This document shows positions 24,204 to 36,108 of a DNA stretch of 64,000 bases, piece after piece; the first letter of the stretch is position 1; each line of letters starts with the position of its first letter. The DNA comes from Paulownia fortunei. Taxonomy: Eukaryota > Streptophyta > Magnoliopsida > Lamiales > Paulowniaceae. The position numbers and the translations under genes are program-made. Location: positions 11,904,001 through 11,968,000 of the forward strand of contig CM033113.1 of assembly GCA_019321725.1 (NCBI GenBank). Direction: 5' to 3'. The notes beneath the pieces were generated by a model. That model was not told the origin of the DNA, did no database searches, and saw only the letters and a program-made list of their open reading frames with translations.

Positions 24204-24956
24204 ATGGCAGCTCCTCCGTGCTCCTCTCACATCCTCCTCTCTCTCACTATACTTCTATCCTCCCTCCTCCTCCTCCTCCTCCCCGCCGCCCATGCTCAAT
24301 CGGCCCCGGCCCCCGCCCCCTCCGGACCGATCAACATCACCGGAATCCTCGAAAAGGCCGGCCAGTACACCTTCTTCATCCGACTCCTTAACCAGACACA
24401 GGCCGGCAACCAAATCAACAACCAAGTCAACAACTCACATGATGGCATGACCGTCTTCGCCCCCACCGACAATGCCTTCAACAACCTCCCCTCCGGAACC
24501 CTAAACAACCTCACGGACCAGCAGCAGGTTCAGCTTGTACTTTACCATATATGCCCCAAGTACTACTCTCTGGCCAGCCTGCAAACGGTCAGCAACCCGG
24601 TCAGGACCCAGGCCAGCGGGCAGGACGGCGGAGTTTTCGGGCTTTACTTCACCGGGCAGGCCAATCAAGTCAATGTCTCCACCGGAATCGTCGAAGTCCC
24701 GATTTACAATGCCCTGAGGAAAGACTTTCCCTTGGCGGTTTACCAGGTTGATAGGGTGTTGCTGCCTAAAGAATTTTATGAGGCCAAGGCTCCGGCAGCT
24801 TCTCCGCCGTCTCGTTCGGGAAACGCCGCCACCACCGACGGTGGCGATGCGAGAGCACCGTCTACGGGCAATCCTGGGAATGGTTCTGGGAAGATGAGTG
24901 TGGGGCTGGGATTGGTGTCTGGCTTTTGGTTGTTGTGCATGGCACTATTGTCCTGA
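24204..24956 (+). CDS. FLA9: Fasciclin-like arabinogalactan protein, FLA9/FLA13 type
   Basis: A 250-residue single-exon protein. Residues 1-31 are a signal peptide (MAAPPCSS, then a Leu/Ser-rich core ending LLPAAHA). APAPAPSGP (35-43) is an arabinogalactan glycomodule whose prolines are normally hydroxylated and O-glycosylated. One fasciclin domain spans about 44-193, with the H1 motif MTVFAPTDNAFNNLPSGTLN (81-100), the YH segment and the H2-type LAVYQVDRVLLP. A Pro/Ser/Gly-rich linker and a C-terminal hydrophobic tail (SVGLGLVSGFWLLCMALLS) fit GPI anchoring. Several NxS/T sites are present. YHICPKYYSL, SNPVRTQASGQDGGVFGL and the NALR..FPLAVY stretch resemble FLA9/FLA13 more than FLA11/12; that sub-assignment is from memory. 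Members act in cell adhesion and wall assembly. The CDS is markedly GC-rich compared with its AT-rich flanks. Confidence 0.93.
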   Translation: MAAPPCSSHILLSLTILLSSLLLLLLPAAHAQSAPAPAPSGPINITGILEKAGQYTFFIRLLNQTQAGNQINNQVNNSHDGMTVFAPTDNAFNNLPSGTLNNLTDQQQVQLVLYHICPKYYSLASLQTVSNPVRTQASGQDGGVFGLYFTGQANQVNVSTGIVEVPIYNALRKDFPLAVYQVDRVLLPKEFYEAKAPAASPPSRSGNAATTDGGDARAPSTGNPGNGSGKMSVGLGLVSGFWLLCMALLS

Positions 24957-25300
24957 TCAGGAAAAATACAAACTTGCCTGAATTATTGCTGTTTTTGTTG
25001 CCTTTGTTTCTTAATTTCTTGTTGATGTTCACAATATTGTTTAATTTATTCTTGTTTATTTGAGATTTGTGGTTGGTTTTATTAATTCATAATTCTTCCA
25101 CGTTTTGCATTAATTCTTCAGATCAATTGCGCGTTGCATTGAAAAAGAGTTTAGTTAATATTTTTAGATGTAGTTGCAGAAAAATCACATGCAGGCTGAG
25201 CATGCATTATAATTTGAAGTGTTCAAATCTATATTTACTGTTTCAAGTGGCTTTTGATGTAGATAGTCTAATCTTGGTTGAGGCTGATGCTTAATTAGAT
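24957..25300 (+). other. Probable 3' untranslated region of the FLA gene
   Basis: T-rich sequence after the TGA stop, typical of plant 3' ends. No single canonical AATAAA signal stands out, so the end of the transcript is not defined. Confidence 0.4.
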
Positions 25301-27280
25301 TATATTTAAAGATGTACTGCCAAATATATTACTATTTAAACTTATTTAAATTTTTATTAAATTTTAAAAATTGTGTTTGAACTTGATTTAATTATTAATC
25401 GAATTGAGTTTAAACGAAATTTAATAGAGTGGGCGAATCAGTTGAATACTTTAATCTTTTTATACATATTTTATTTTTATTTTTTCACTAATTAAATCGA
25501 ATTTAAGTCGGGTTTTAAATTTTATCAAATGAAAAAATGTTATCAACATTAATTTATTAAGTTAATGAACCAAACTCAAAAGTTTTTAATGATAAATCTC
25601 AAATTGAGTATCCAATAATTTGGTTTGTTGTTGAGCCCTCTAACTCTATTTGGTGTCAATGATTTAACGGAGCAAATCAAATGAACAATTAAGGGTAAAG
25701 GAGAGATAGGTTTAATTCTATATTTTTTCTCATAAATATCTAGATAGCTGTTTAATGTAGGTCATGGGGCGGTGATACAAAATTGTACACTTTTCATACA
25801 ATTATTTGGGTGCTATCAAATTAAGTTTCAACTTCTATAACTCTTTTCATTATCTTTGGAATTAACCAAATCAAGAGTTCAAAGGGTGTGGTTCTAGAAA
25901 AAAACAGTGAAAGAATTTCCATTTTTTATGCGCAAAATCAAAGGGGAAGTTTACATTCCTTGGCTAAAAAACGTGGAGAGCCCCATATTTCTCCTTGCTC
26001 GACATTATCTCTTTTTCATATTGCATAAACCACGAAATTAAAAGCAAAAAAAAAAAAAATCACTTAGATCAATTGCATCAAAAGTTGACTAAAATATTTT
26101 ATTCTGAAAGCTAACTTGAGATTAATCACGATCTCACTTATACGGGTAAATGACATAAATGTCTTAACAACTGCACACGGTATACGTTTTTCTTTCTTAT
26201 TAATCAAGACCTACAGTTTTTAATTAAATTATATTATCTCTATCCTAAATTTATGACTTTTATTTTAATTTTTTATGAGATATCTCAAAATAAGATTCAA
26301 CTTTTTAAAATAAAAATCTAAGAGATGGTTCCAGAGGCCCTTTTTGGCAAAAAAAACGTTACACTCATAATTTTATTTCTTATTTTTTATAAATTAAAAT
26401 TAGTTTTTCAGTTGATTTTTTTTTTCATTTTAAATTATAAAATTTGGTAAAAATTACAAATAAATAGTTTCAGAAAAGTAATGAAATTTTTTCTATAAAT
26501 TCTAGAAAAATATTTTATGATGTTGGCCATTCAGTGGGACGATTAGAACACTGAAACATATTGTATTCAATTTATGGTGCACATGAAAAATACATTTTCC
26601 CGTAATAATTCTATGAATTTGAGTATAGACTAAAATGCTATGATTAGAACACTCACACAATAAGATTTGAATATTAAGATTGACCTTGTGACCATATCTA
26701 ATCTGTTTTTTCCATTTTTGGTTACTTGTGGCAATTGTTGGGCAAGCTGCGAATATTTCATAGCAAGAAGCCAAAGCAAGAATAATTCTAAGCCAACAAA
26801 ATGTTGGAAAGTTTTAGAAGTCTCAAATAGATATTTGTATATAAACATATTTAGTGGCTTATGTTAACATATTATGTACCATGTAACCTTTTTTTTTTAA
26901 TTATGAATACATGATTATGTTTGTAGTTTTATGCATTTGATATATGATGGTACATGTTCTCCTTATGTGAATAGCAAACTGTGTTCATGGATATATGATT
27001 TATATTTAATTGAAGTAGTCAAGTGGGAGTTCTGAGGTTAGTAAGATTTAACTAATTCTCACCTTGAACTCAAAAGTTTTATTATAGAATTAGAGTTGTG
27101 ATATTAAATATTTTGATACATATGATGATTGATAATTATATAATCTTTGGAATCTGTATATTGTATATTATGCTGCATTACTATAAATATTAATTTGCTA
27201 AGTACAAAATCAAGCATATAAATGGGCATATTTAGCATTTCTCTAACATTGATGACTATGGCAACTAAATGTGGTAGCAT
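25301..27280. other. AT-rich intergenic DNA, no gene seen
   Basis: Short open frames on opposite strands around 26502-26867 overlap each other and encode nothing recognisable. Confidence 0.4.
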
Positions 27281-28470
27281 ATTTACTAATAAAAAAATTC
27301 TTATTGGTAATAGTGCTGATCAGTTATCATTAGACCTACCAAATTTAACTTTACTACTCAATTACTCTTACCTAGTATAGTGTAAGTAAGGATTGATCTT
27401 GCAAGAATCAAGACTAATCAATTACATGAATCCATGTCTAGCGTTTTGAAATCACCTTCAACCAAAAGGAAAATCTAGCTTAACATAATTGAAAATAACA
27501 AGAAAAATAAAACAAAAAATATTAGGAGTTCAAAGAAATTGAAAAGGGGAAGAAGAAATCTGATTGTGGTGAAGAGATACTCCTGGTGAATGAATCTTCT
27601 TTTCTAAGCCTCTTTTTCTTCTCTCCTTGTAATGCCCAATACCCAAAATGTATATCTAAAAATGAACGTGTGTGTGTGTGAAGTATTAGGGTTTGGGTCT
27701 CTTATATCCTCCTCCAAATCTGGGAAAATTAAGCCAAAATCGTGCGTTTAAATATTTAATTTTTTATTGTGCGAATTAGTGTCTAAGCACTAAAAATGGT
27801 GCCTATGCCATATCTTTTCTGAAAAACACTACATAGATAGCACCAAAGCTCCCTACAATTGCCCCCCAGTGCATGCTTCTTTGTCATCTACACTATTCAA
27901 CATTTTTCAACTGATTTTTAATCTCTTCGTAAGTTGAACTAGCTTTTAGTATCTTCAAAACAATTGCAGCCCTATATTTAGCTTTCTTTGACCACTTGAA
28001 TCAACTCCATATCATATTTTTGGGGAATTTTATGCCAAAAATATGAAAACTGTCATATCTAGAAATTTCAGTATACTTCTAACTTTTTAACATAATTTCT
28101 CTAATTGAAATCAATTGAACTGAGCTAAGTTGTCAATATGAAAGTTGTATATCTATCTCTTATCTTCTTAGTGAGTCAAGAATTAGATCAATTAGGTTTT
28201 AGATCAGAAATTTATGCTTAAAAAATAAATACTGTTGCACTAGCACCGCAATAATAAAATTTGGCCTAAAAATGTTTGTTTCAACTCTGATTTGCCTCAT
28301 TTTCAGTTGCTTGATTCCCAAGCTCCTACACATAATAAAAATTTAATATTACTCAAGGAAAAAATAAAGGAATTGATACAAAATATATAAAAATATGCAT
28401 GACACTATGCTAATAAATTTGGTATAAATATGATTGAGTTAAATGCTCTAGGGGATATCAACCAAGTCAT
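27281..28470. repeat. Possible old LTR/UTR of a retroelement
   Basis: The text resembles minus-strand untranslated regions of plant gypsy elements: a GGATTGATCTTGCAAGAATC segment, a (GT)n stretch, and a right end reading TTAAATGCTCTAGGGGATAT. There is no partner copy, gag or pol here, so the call rests on general resemblance only. Confidence 0.25.
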
Positions 28471-29580
28471 GTAATACTTAGTACAGATCATACTATTCAA
28501 CAAAGAAAATATCAATAAGTTTATCAAAAAGTAAAAAAGAGAGCACATTACTTATATTATTTTGGTGAACGGTTCTTATGTGCAATTGAGAAAATCATAC
28601 TATTGATCTATGTATGTAAATAGAAATATATAGATACAACTGAGATAATATTGGATAATTGAGCATAGAGCTTGACAATTGCAAGAAACACCCTGCACAT
28701 AAAAAAAAAGGGGTACATTAAGTGTGATGTCAGACATTATTGAAGGCTAAAGCCAACTAACAATGTTTTTTTTCTGATGAGTAGTAAGTTCAAGTTTAAT
28801 TTGTCTTTTTCTAATAATTGGGAGCAATTTCATCACAATCTTATGGGTCATTATTAAGTATTAAAAACTTTTTTTATTATTAAAAGAAAAAGTGTTCTTC
28901 AAATGAAATAGAATTTATAAAAGTAGTTATACATTTATAAAAGATTAGTTGAAGAAAAATCTAATCATGAAATATATTTTAAATAAAAAATTAATTTTAA
29001 AATTTTAGCTGTGATGTTTTGAAATCATGTCCCATTGGATAACATAAATGTGATAAGATTCTAATTCTCATTGAACCAACCAAAATCGAAAAGTAAATGA
29101 AACGCAAAATATTGAACAAAGGAAACTTACTATAAATAAATAAATTGAAAAAATGTGAATGAAAAAATATTTTAAGAAACCAGTGAATTAAAATTATATT
29201 AAAAAAATTAGTGAAGTTCTTAACTACTTTTATTATGAAAGAAACCTATTTTTTAAATAAAAATAAATATTAACATTAATAAAAAATTATAATAACATGT
29301 CAAAAATAGATTTTGCCAATCAAGCTTGTTTTCAAAAACTAGTACAAGAATTTGAGTATTATTTCATAACCATTAACCAAATGAAATGATATTTTTATAT
29401 CATAAAAGCCTAAATTTGTGATTTCTTGCAAAATAAGAATTTGGATTATCTCAAATAATAAGCAAATACATGAAATCAAATAAGTTAAAAACTAAAAATT
29501 AAAAATTAAAAATAACAATAATGAGTATTTTTTGACTAAAATAAGCCATGTTTGTAAAAATAAAATCATAATAAAATTTT
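28471..29580. other. AT-rich intergenic DNA, nothing identified
   Basis: Very AT-rich, no open frame or repeat structure of note. Confidence 0.4.
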
Positions 29581-29860
29581 AAAAATTAGTGCAAATACAT
29601 TTGTATTAATAATAAATTCCATCACTTAAAAATTTTGAAAAAATGAAGTTTAAAATAATTTTATAATGTTAGTAAATTTTTACATATTCAAACTAGGATT
29701 ATAAAATTTGAGGGCGACGATTGGCACAATTTTATTATTGAAAAGGGGGAATTATTTTTAAATTTTATAAAATTTATATTTTAAAATTAAAATTGTAAAA
29801 AGTTGGGGGAGGGGGGGACTGCACCTAGTAGCCCCCCTCCCTCCGTTTATGATCATATCC
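29581..29860. repeat. Possible dispersed-repeat fragment with GGGGGAGGGGGGG/CCCCCCTCCC box
   Basis: An AT-rich stretch ends in GTTGGGGGAGGGGGGGACTG, followed about 15 bases later by GCCCCCCTCCCTCC. The two boxes can pair as a hairpin. Similar G/C boxes end many dispersed plant repeats, but class and boundaries are unknown. Confidence 0.3.
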
Positions 29861-30300
29861 TATAAAGGACAATTGAATTAAAATGATTTAAGCACAATAT
29901 ACACAGCTATGAATTATGTTAGTTTATGTGGTATTAATAGCTCTCGTGGCAAACTATCGGAGAGGTGATTGTTAGCCTGTTTGGCAATAATTATTCATGG
30001 TGAAGCCACAGCCGAAATGTGATATTTGGGCTACTAACTGTTTAAAGATTTGAGTTAGACAGTTGCTATTAGATACAACTTTTAGCACAATTATAAATGC
30101 TTGGTTCTACAAAATCAAATCAAGTTTGGGTTCTAGCTAAACTTTGGAGCAAGAATATTGGAAATTAATGTGTTCTTAAAATCTACCCAAATGATGATAT
30201 AGTTATTGCTAGGTGAGAAGTTCTAGTGGTGAAAAGACTACATATTTTAAGATAAACTTATTTGTCGGTGGTGATTTATACTTCTATTATATTTTTTAGT
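29861..30300. other. Intergenic, probably decayed copia sequence
   Basis: Adjoins the copia pol relic on its upstream side and may be more decayed pol, but no motif can be read with confidence. Confidence 0.25.
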
Positions 30301-31345
30301 TATTATGGATATTTAAAATTTAGAATTACATCAAATAGACTTAAAGAATGCATTTCTCAAGACAAAATTATATGAAGAAATCTACATAAAATGCTTTGAA
30401 GATTCCATAGTAGAAGGCCAAAAAGGTGAAGTTTATGAAGAGCATATGAGATTTCATAAAGAGGTTATCTCATGCATTTTTTATCATAGTAGATGAAGAT
30501 ATAGTCTCTTGTGGAGTAGTCCATGATGAGTTTTGTGATTCTATTTCTTTATTGATAATATCATATTAACTAAGATAATAAAGAGTATGTATATGCCATT
30601 GAGATGTTATCATCTATTTTATGAGTTAGAAGATATGATAAGTAAAATTTTGTACTTTGTACTAAAATCTATACAAAATGTTCAGAAGGCATCTTCTTTA
30701 ATCCTAAGAGCCATATCTGTAGAATTCTAGAACAATTTATAATGGAGAGTAATAAGCTCATAATACTCATATGTTATGAAATTTCAACCTTTGAAATTTA
30801 TCCATAGACTTCAAAGAGAAATGTCTAGACCATTATATCTCAATAATTATTGCTTAGAGCTTAATGTGTATTGAGCCTATATTTGCTCCAAATATTTGTT
30901 ATGTCATGGGTCTGAGTTATTCATCCAATCCTAATAAGTGGCACTAGATAATAGTTAAGATAATATTTAGGTACTTTATGTTTACTATAGATGATTTCCT
31001 TTGGTATGAAGGAAATTTTTCATGGTTGAAAGAATACAAACATGTTGATTTAAGTGGTGATTTGGATGAGTGTAAATCCACCTCTGAGTTTGCTTTCTTA
31101 TTTGGCAGATGTTATCTCTTGGAGTAGCAAGAAGCATATATCTTATGATATATATATATATATATATATATATTTAAATTAGAGGTTTTTGTATCATTTA
31201 GGAATTGTAAGCAGTTATGTGAGAGTTGTGGTAATATATTAAGGTAAATAGACAACTATTGTGTACATTAGAAATTCAATTTTTGTAAAATCAAACACAA
31301 ATATTATACTTTTTGTAAGAGACATCATTGCAAATAAATAAGTAT
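30301..31345 (+). pseudogene. Ty1/copia RT-RNase H relic
   Basis: The plus strand reads LELHQIDLKNAFLKTKLYEE near 30320, the RT palm entry block (family: L.L.Q.DVK.AFL.G.L.EEIYM), then FFIDNIILTK at the YVDD position near 30550. RNase H parts follow: PNICYVMGLSYSSNPNKWH near 30890 and HVDLSGDLDECKSTSEFAFL near 31045 (family: Y.DADFAGD.D.RKSTSG). Stops and deletions are frequent. It is not the same family as the copia elements at 1-787 and 43206-49318. No LTR was found. The opposite-strand copia gag just to the right is a different element. Confidence 0.78.
31148..31174. repeat. (AT)n microsatellite
   Basis: Thirteen uninterrupted AT units within the copia pol relic. Confidence 0.9.
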
Positions 31346-31822
31346 ATCTACGCATTTTATAGTGACTAATTTTCCACTTAGCCTTAACCTAGAGATGTAC
31401 TTGTGGGCTTACGATCTTTTTATACTTAAGAATATTCATAGAGTTAAGCCCATATATTTATAAAATTTTAATGCTATTATGTTTTCACAATTATGATGGT
31501 ATACATTTAATGTTTTAGTATGTCAGACAAGTTGAGATTGATTCTCTCGAATGAGCAATCATCTCTAACATAGAGTAGCATGCAGAGATGAGGGATTTTT
31601 TATTTTGTTGTGTACAAAATTACAAAGAAGATGTCTCCTTATGAATAATCAAGATTAGATTACTGTTTGTAAAAGTGAGTAATTGAAATGGTATGACTAG
31701 ATATGAGTTTTTTTTTCTGGAATTAGTGATTTGTTGATAACAAAAAAGAAAAAAACTCAAGTTAAATGTCAGGATACACTTGGACCAATCGACATCTATA
31801 TGGTGCACTATTTTAAATAAAT
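31346..31822. other. Intergenic DNA between two copia fragments
   Basis: No coding signal. A 62-codon minus-strand frame (31620-31808) is not recognisable. Confidence 0.35.
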
Positions 31823-32533
31823 GGCATACATTTTCTTGTTGTTCTTCGAGCTTTGACCATACTCAACAACATTAGCTTTAGCCACCATTGGATTGAACAA
31901 TTTCTTCTTAGAACCTTTATTGTCTTCATTTTTGAAATCTTTCTAGGCCGGTGGTAGCTTTTCAATGATTGTTGCCACTTGAAAAGTTTCACTCAAAACC
32001 ATCCCCTCGACACGAGTCTCATGCAAGATCACTTTGAGTTCTTGTACTTGATTAATCAAAGTTTTAGATTCCACAATTTTATAATCCAAGAAGTGGCCAA
32101 CAACAAACTTTTTGGCCCCCGTATCCTCAGTCTTATATTTTTTGTCCAAAGACTCCCCCAAGTCCTTAGCTATTTTCATTAAGCTATACACGCTGTACAG
32201 TGAATCTGCCAAGCCATTCATGACATAATTTTGGCAAAGAAAATCTGAATGTTTCCATGCTTCAATATCACTAACAGCTTGAACGTTTCTCTCACCTTCT
32301 TTGAGTTTGGGAGTATCATCAGTCAAGAACCTCGCAAAGTTTAAGGCGATTAGGTAGGAAAATATCTTTTGCTGCAATCTCTTGAAATTCAAGCTATTGA
32401 ATTTCTTCGGTTTCTCCCCATGATTAATCGAAATAGTCACAATTGGGCTAGCTACTGGAGTAACAGCCTGGGGTACAAGAAAACTTGGCACAACTTCAGT
32501 GGCCTCAACTCCATTAATTGGATCAATAGCCAT
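31823..32533 (-). pseudogene. Ty1/copia gag (UBN2-type), almost open, ended by a nonsense codon
   Basis: A 196-codon frame starts at 32533 with MAIDPINGVEATEVV. From residue 41 (KPKKFNSLNFKRLQQKIFSY) it reads the UBN2/DUF4219-type gag of plant copia elements, with IEAWKHSDFLCQNYVMNGLA (112-131), SLDKKYKTEDTGAKKFVVG and VQELKVILHE, to IIEKLPPA. The next codon is TAG where the family has Trp (LPPAWKDFKN). KDFKN then follows, but the next residues, EDNKGSKKK, correspond to a point about 25 codons further on, so there is also an internal deletion. AKANVVEYGQSSKNN closes the relic. The CCHC knuckle and pol are missing. TTGTTTCAG two bases before the ATG is a good 3' splice site, suggesting a leader intron. 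Confidence 0.85.
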
Positions 32534-33432
32534 TTCTGAAACAAAAAAAAAAGTTTAATATTTTTAAACAGTTTGATCACTAGAAAAAATGCTTTTATCG
32601 AATCTGTTTTAAGATTGTTACAGAAATATATAAAATATACTATAATAATTAAATTGCAAAACAAAAGTAGAAGTAAGAACAATAAATTGATCCAAAAAGT
32701 TACTTTGAGCATCTGACTGCATAGAGCAAAATAGCAAACTAAGGCCCATGTAGACACAGTTTTCTAAAAACAGGTTCGTCCCCTCACCGTAGGTGCTTGA
32801 GGAACTTTGAGCGTCTGTCTCTCAGTATACAACAATGAAACCAATAGCAAACTTAGCACAAAATAGCTACTCTTCGACGAACTGAGCAAATGTGTCTAAT
32901 CTATCCCAGCAAAGGAATTAGGATTAAGAGAAACCAAAAGAAAAGAAAGAATGTTGAATTATATGTTGTTGTTGTTGTGTCAAATGAGGAGGAAGAACTG
33001 TTCTTATATACTGAAGTGTAGAGGCAAAATGGAAAAACTTTATTCAATTCAAAGTGAACATTATAAAAAACTAATGAACGCTACTGACAGTTACACATTT
33101 AATGTGAACGTTGCAGACTGTTACATATTTAGTATGATCGAACGTTACTAAATTTTACTAAAAATTTCTGAACATTACTAAATGTTACCGACAGTTACAC
33201 AATTAGTGTGAACGTTACCGACGATTACAAATTTAATATTTTCGTTTCTATTTACACAGTCAAGAGTTTTGTCACCCACAATGTGCAATTGAACAATAAT
33301 TTCTCATTCACCTGTACACCATTTTTCTCGTTCACATTTGAGCAATGAAAAAACTTATTTTTCTAACACAAATATGCCAATTGCATCACATTTGTTGTGG
33401 CATTATCATCAGTTTTTTCATCAAGTGTAACA
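32534..33432 (-). promoter_or_regulatory. LTR promoter and leader of the copia gag unit
   Basis: Upstream of gag on the minus strand. A TG-initial start is possible at 33432 (TGTTACACTTGATG). An array of GAACGTTAC-like words (plus-strand starts 33076, 33106, 33140, 33170, 33210) is followed by a TATATAAG TATA box (33004-33011). A leader with CAACAACAACAACA (near 32970) comes next, then a pyrimidine-rich 3' splice site ending at 32536. Repeated motifs upstream of a TATA box are the usual design of copia U3 enhancers such as those of Tnt1 and Tto1. The exact LTR end and primer-binding site were not found, and no 3' LTR was seen on the left. Confidence 0.6.
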
Positions 33433-35900
33433 AGGGGAACGAAGGAGTGATTGCTTGTGCAATTTTATTAAGGAAATCCATATATTTTCCCATATATATA
33501 AATATATGTTTTTTATAGATTCTTTCTAAAAACAACATATTTTTTTACTTTCTAATGCTTTCTAAAAACAACATATTTTTTTACTTTCTAAAAATATATT
33601 CATATCAAATATTTTTTCACAAAAAAAATATATACATCAACTGTAATTATTATATTTTTATTCATAATCTAAATATGATCGAAAAATATATCCATATTTA
33701 AATATATATATTTTTTTTTAAAAACATGTCACACTTTTATTTCTCATTCAAATACATTCTCAAAAATTAGTCTCCTTTTTTAAAAACTATTTTATCTCAA
33801 TTGTTTTGGCAAATTTTTCAGGAATGAAATGTCAAACAATGACTCTGAGAGCGGTTTATTTCAAAAGTAGTAATATTTATTAGGGTTAAATACTATTTTC
33901 ACTCCTACATCAGTTCCTATATCAAATATGCATAAACTTTTAAAATCTTCAATTGTTTAGTGGACAAAAATGCCCTTAGCTCATTTGCACCCGACACTCT
34001 TATCAATTAATCCTCCCACATTAAAATTCAAAGCCAAACTTAAGAAAACAAATTCAAAACTAAACTTGGGACGATAAATTTTTGATAATAATAGAAAAAT
34101 TCAAAACTAAATATAAGACAATAAATTTGTAATCATGAAAGGAAGTGAAAACTGGAAATGGGAAGAACAATAATTTTTTTTAATAAAATGTGAAAGTTGG
34201 TGATTTGATTAGTAACTTACATGTGCACAACCAAAGTCGTTTATCAAATAATTATTTTGCTAGAATATACTGATTTAATTCAAAAAGTTGGTATTCCGCT
34301 TACTTTGAAAGTTTACAGTCGAATTTCATTGAAATCAAAGACAAGTTCGTTGTTGAAACTTTACAAATTTCAGTACACGAAATACAGGAGATGGTAGAAA
34401 TGGCTTCCAATATTGACTTCAATAATGCAATTTATACATTTATTTACAATTGTGCAATTGCTCCGAAAATAATTGTTAGAGAGTAAATATTAAAAACCAG
34501 AATTGATGTGAGAGAACAAAGATTAAACACATGCTTATGGTGTTCATTCCGTGAAAATGAATTAAATCGAACTGAAATTTTGATAAATCATAATTTTAGT
34601 ATACTAAAATGCTATACTGACTGCCAATTGATTTGATTTGATTATTGTTATTTTTTTATTTTTTATTTTTTGGTTCGATAATCTGATTAAATATTTTAAA
34701 AATAAAAATAAAAAATGATAAAATAGATAAAAAAATTAAATAATAAGATTATAATTGTATTTATTATTTATTATTTTCAAGTTCTGACAAGTAAAATAAT
34801 AAATAATAAATATAATATATATATATATATAAATTATATATACAAATATGTAAAAATTATAATTCAGATCGGTACGGTTTGGTAAATCAAAATCGAACCA
34901 AATATCAAATTATTTTATAAAAATAAAAAATGAGCTGATTCTTTCAATTTGATTAGAATTTTTTTATTTTGATCGATTAACCGAATCATGCCAAGCGGAC
35001 AATATCTAAAAATATGGGATATTACAAGTTAACTTATCATGTTAGGCATTATCCGTTAATCTGAATTTTCCGCAAAAGGGAACCAAACTTTTTCATGTTT
35101 GCTAATGGTTGTTGTAAGTTTTCTCAGAGCAAAAATGCATTGAAAGACCTAAATTGCACTACTCCAGTTTGGTTTTCAACAAAGGAAGGAAGAACAACAA
35201 AACTTCAATGATAGGAAGTGAGAATCAAAGTTATGATTTTTGAATTTGTTGTCTTTAATTTTGGTATTTGAATTTTTAATATTAAGAGGATAATTGATGG
35301 GAGTGTCATACCTCATGTTGCAAATTGTATAATGAGTTAAGGAGATTTTTGGCTAAAAAAATATGATTGAAAAAATAGTAGGGTTGTTTTTTGAAAATTT
35401 TGAATGTTTAGAAAATCACTTAACGTAGGGGCTATACTTTAAAAGTGCACATTATATTTAACTCAATTTATAATTACGTTAAGAATTCATAAAAAAATAT
35501 TTTAGTTATTCATAAATATCTATATTTTATGGTTATCATGCGCATATCTATATATATATGTATATATAGTATCAGATGTTAATATACATAATTAGCTTCA
35601 CAACACATAGTAAATGATAAAATGAAGGAGAAGGTCAAAATCTACCACCGCAAACATATTTATCTTGTGTAATTTTCATATTTGAGTTCGAACGAACGAG
35701 AGTAAATTTTATCATCAATCCAAGTATCTAAAATTTGAACTTAGTGTGTAATTTTGGATCCATATTAGTTCCACTTTTGATTTTCATTGTTAAAGATTTA
35801 GTTATTATTCAACCCCACTTAGGTTACAGTCTTAAAACATATGACTCAACCCCCAATCCATGAATCTTAAATCCTATAGTCATGCCACATCCAACCATAT
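33433..35900. other. AT-rich intergenic DNA, possible hAT-like remnant inside
   Basis: No gene seen. Around 34560-35000, words such as ATCGAAC, TCGGTACGGTTTGG and AACCGAATC in both orientations resemble the subterminal text of the hAT element at 21620-22449. I could not find matching ends or a target duplication. AT-repeat stretches lie near 34815 and 35555. Confidence 0.35.
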
Positions 35901-35940
35901 TGCATTCCATGAATCTTTCTTCTTACAGACTTATATAATT

Positions 35941-35994
35941 TGGGCTGGAAAAGCTCAAATTGGGCCAGATCTTACTACTGGGCTTCATAGCCCA
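35941..35994 (+). promoter_or_regulatory. Cluster of four Site II (TGGGCY) elements upstream of the prohibitin gene
   Basis: TGGGCT (35941-35946), TGGGCC (35961-35966), TGGGCT (35979-35984) and the reverse complement AGCCCA (35989-35994) lie within 54 bases, about 110 bases upstream of the telo-box. Site II motifs are TCP-factor targets enriched in promoters of plant nuclear genes for mitochondrial and ribosomal proteins, which fits a mitochondrial prohibitin. Confidence 0.8.
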
Positions 35995-36099
35995 AACATT
36001 CTGAAAAAGTCTAATTTTATTATCTCTGTTCATATATATATTTGAGAGGAATAAATTATAACAAAAATAAAATAAAAAATAAGTAAAGAAAAGAGAGAA

Positions 36100-36108
36100 A
36101 AACCCTAA
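36100..36108 (+). promoter_or_regulatory. Telo-box (AAACCCTAA)
   Basis: A perfect AAACCCTAA near the probable transcription start of the prohibitin gene. Telo-boxes often act together with Site II elements in plant promoters of growth-related genes. Confidence 0.75.

Noticed and set aside
24169..24751. Four further open frames overlapping the FLA gene
   Set aside because: They are products of the high GC content of the FLA exon; the fasciclin frame explains the sequence.
34560..35010. Second copy of the 21.6-kb hAT family
   Set aside because: Shared word types but no matching terminal repeats or target duplication could be found; mentioned only as a possible remnant.
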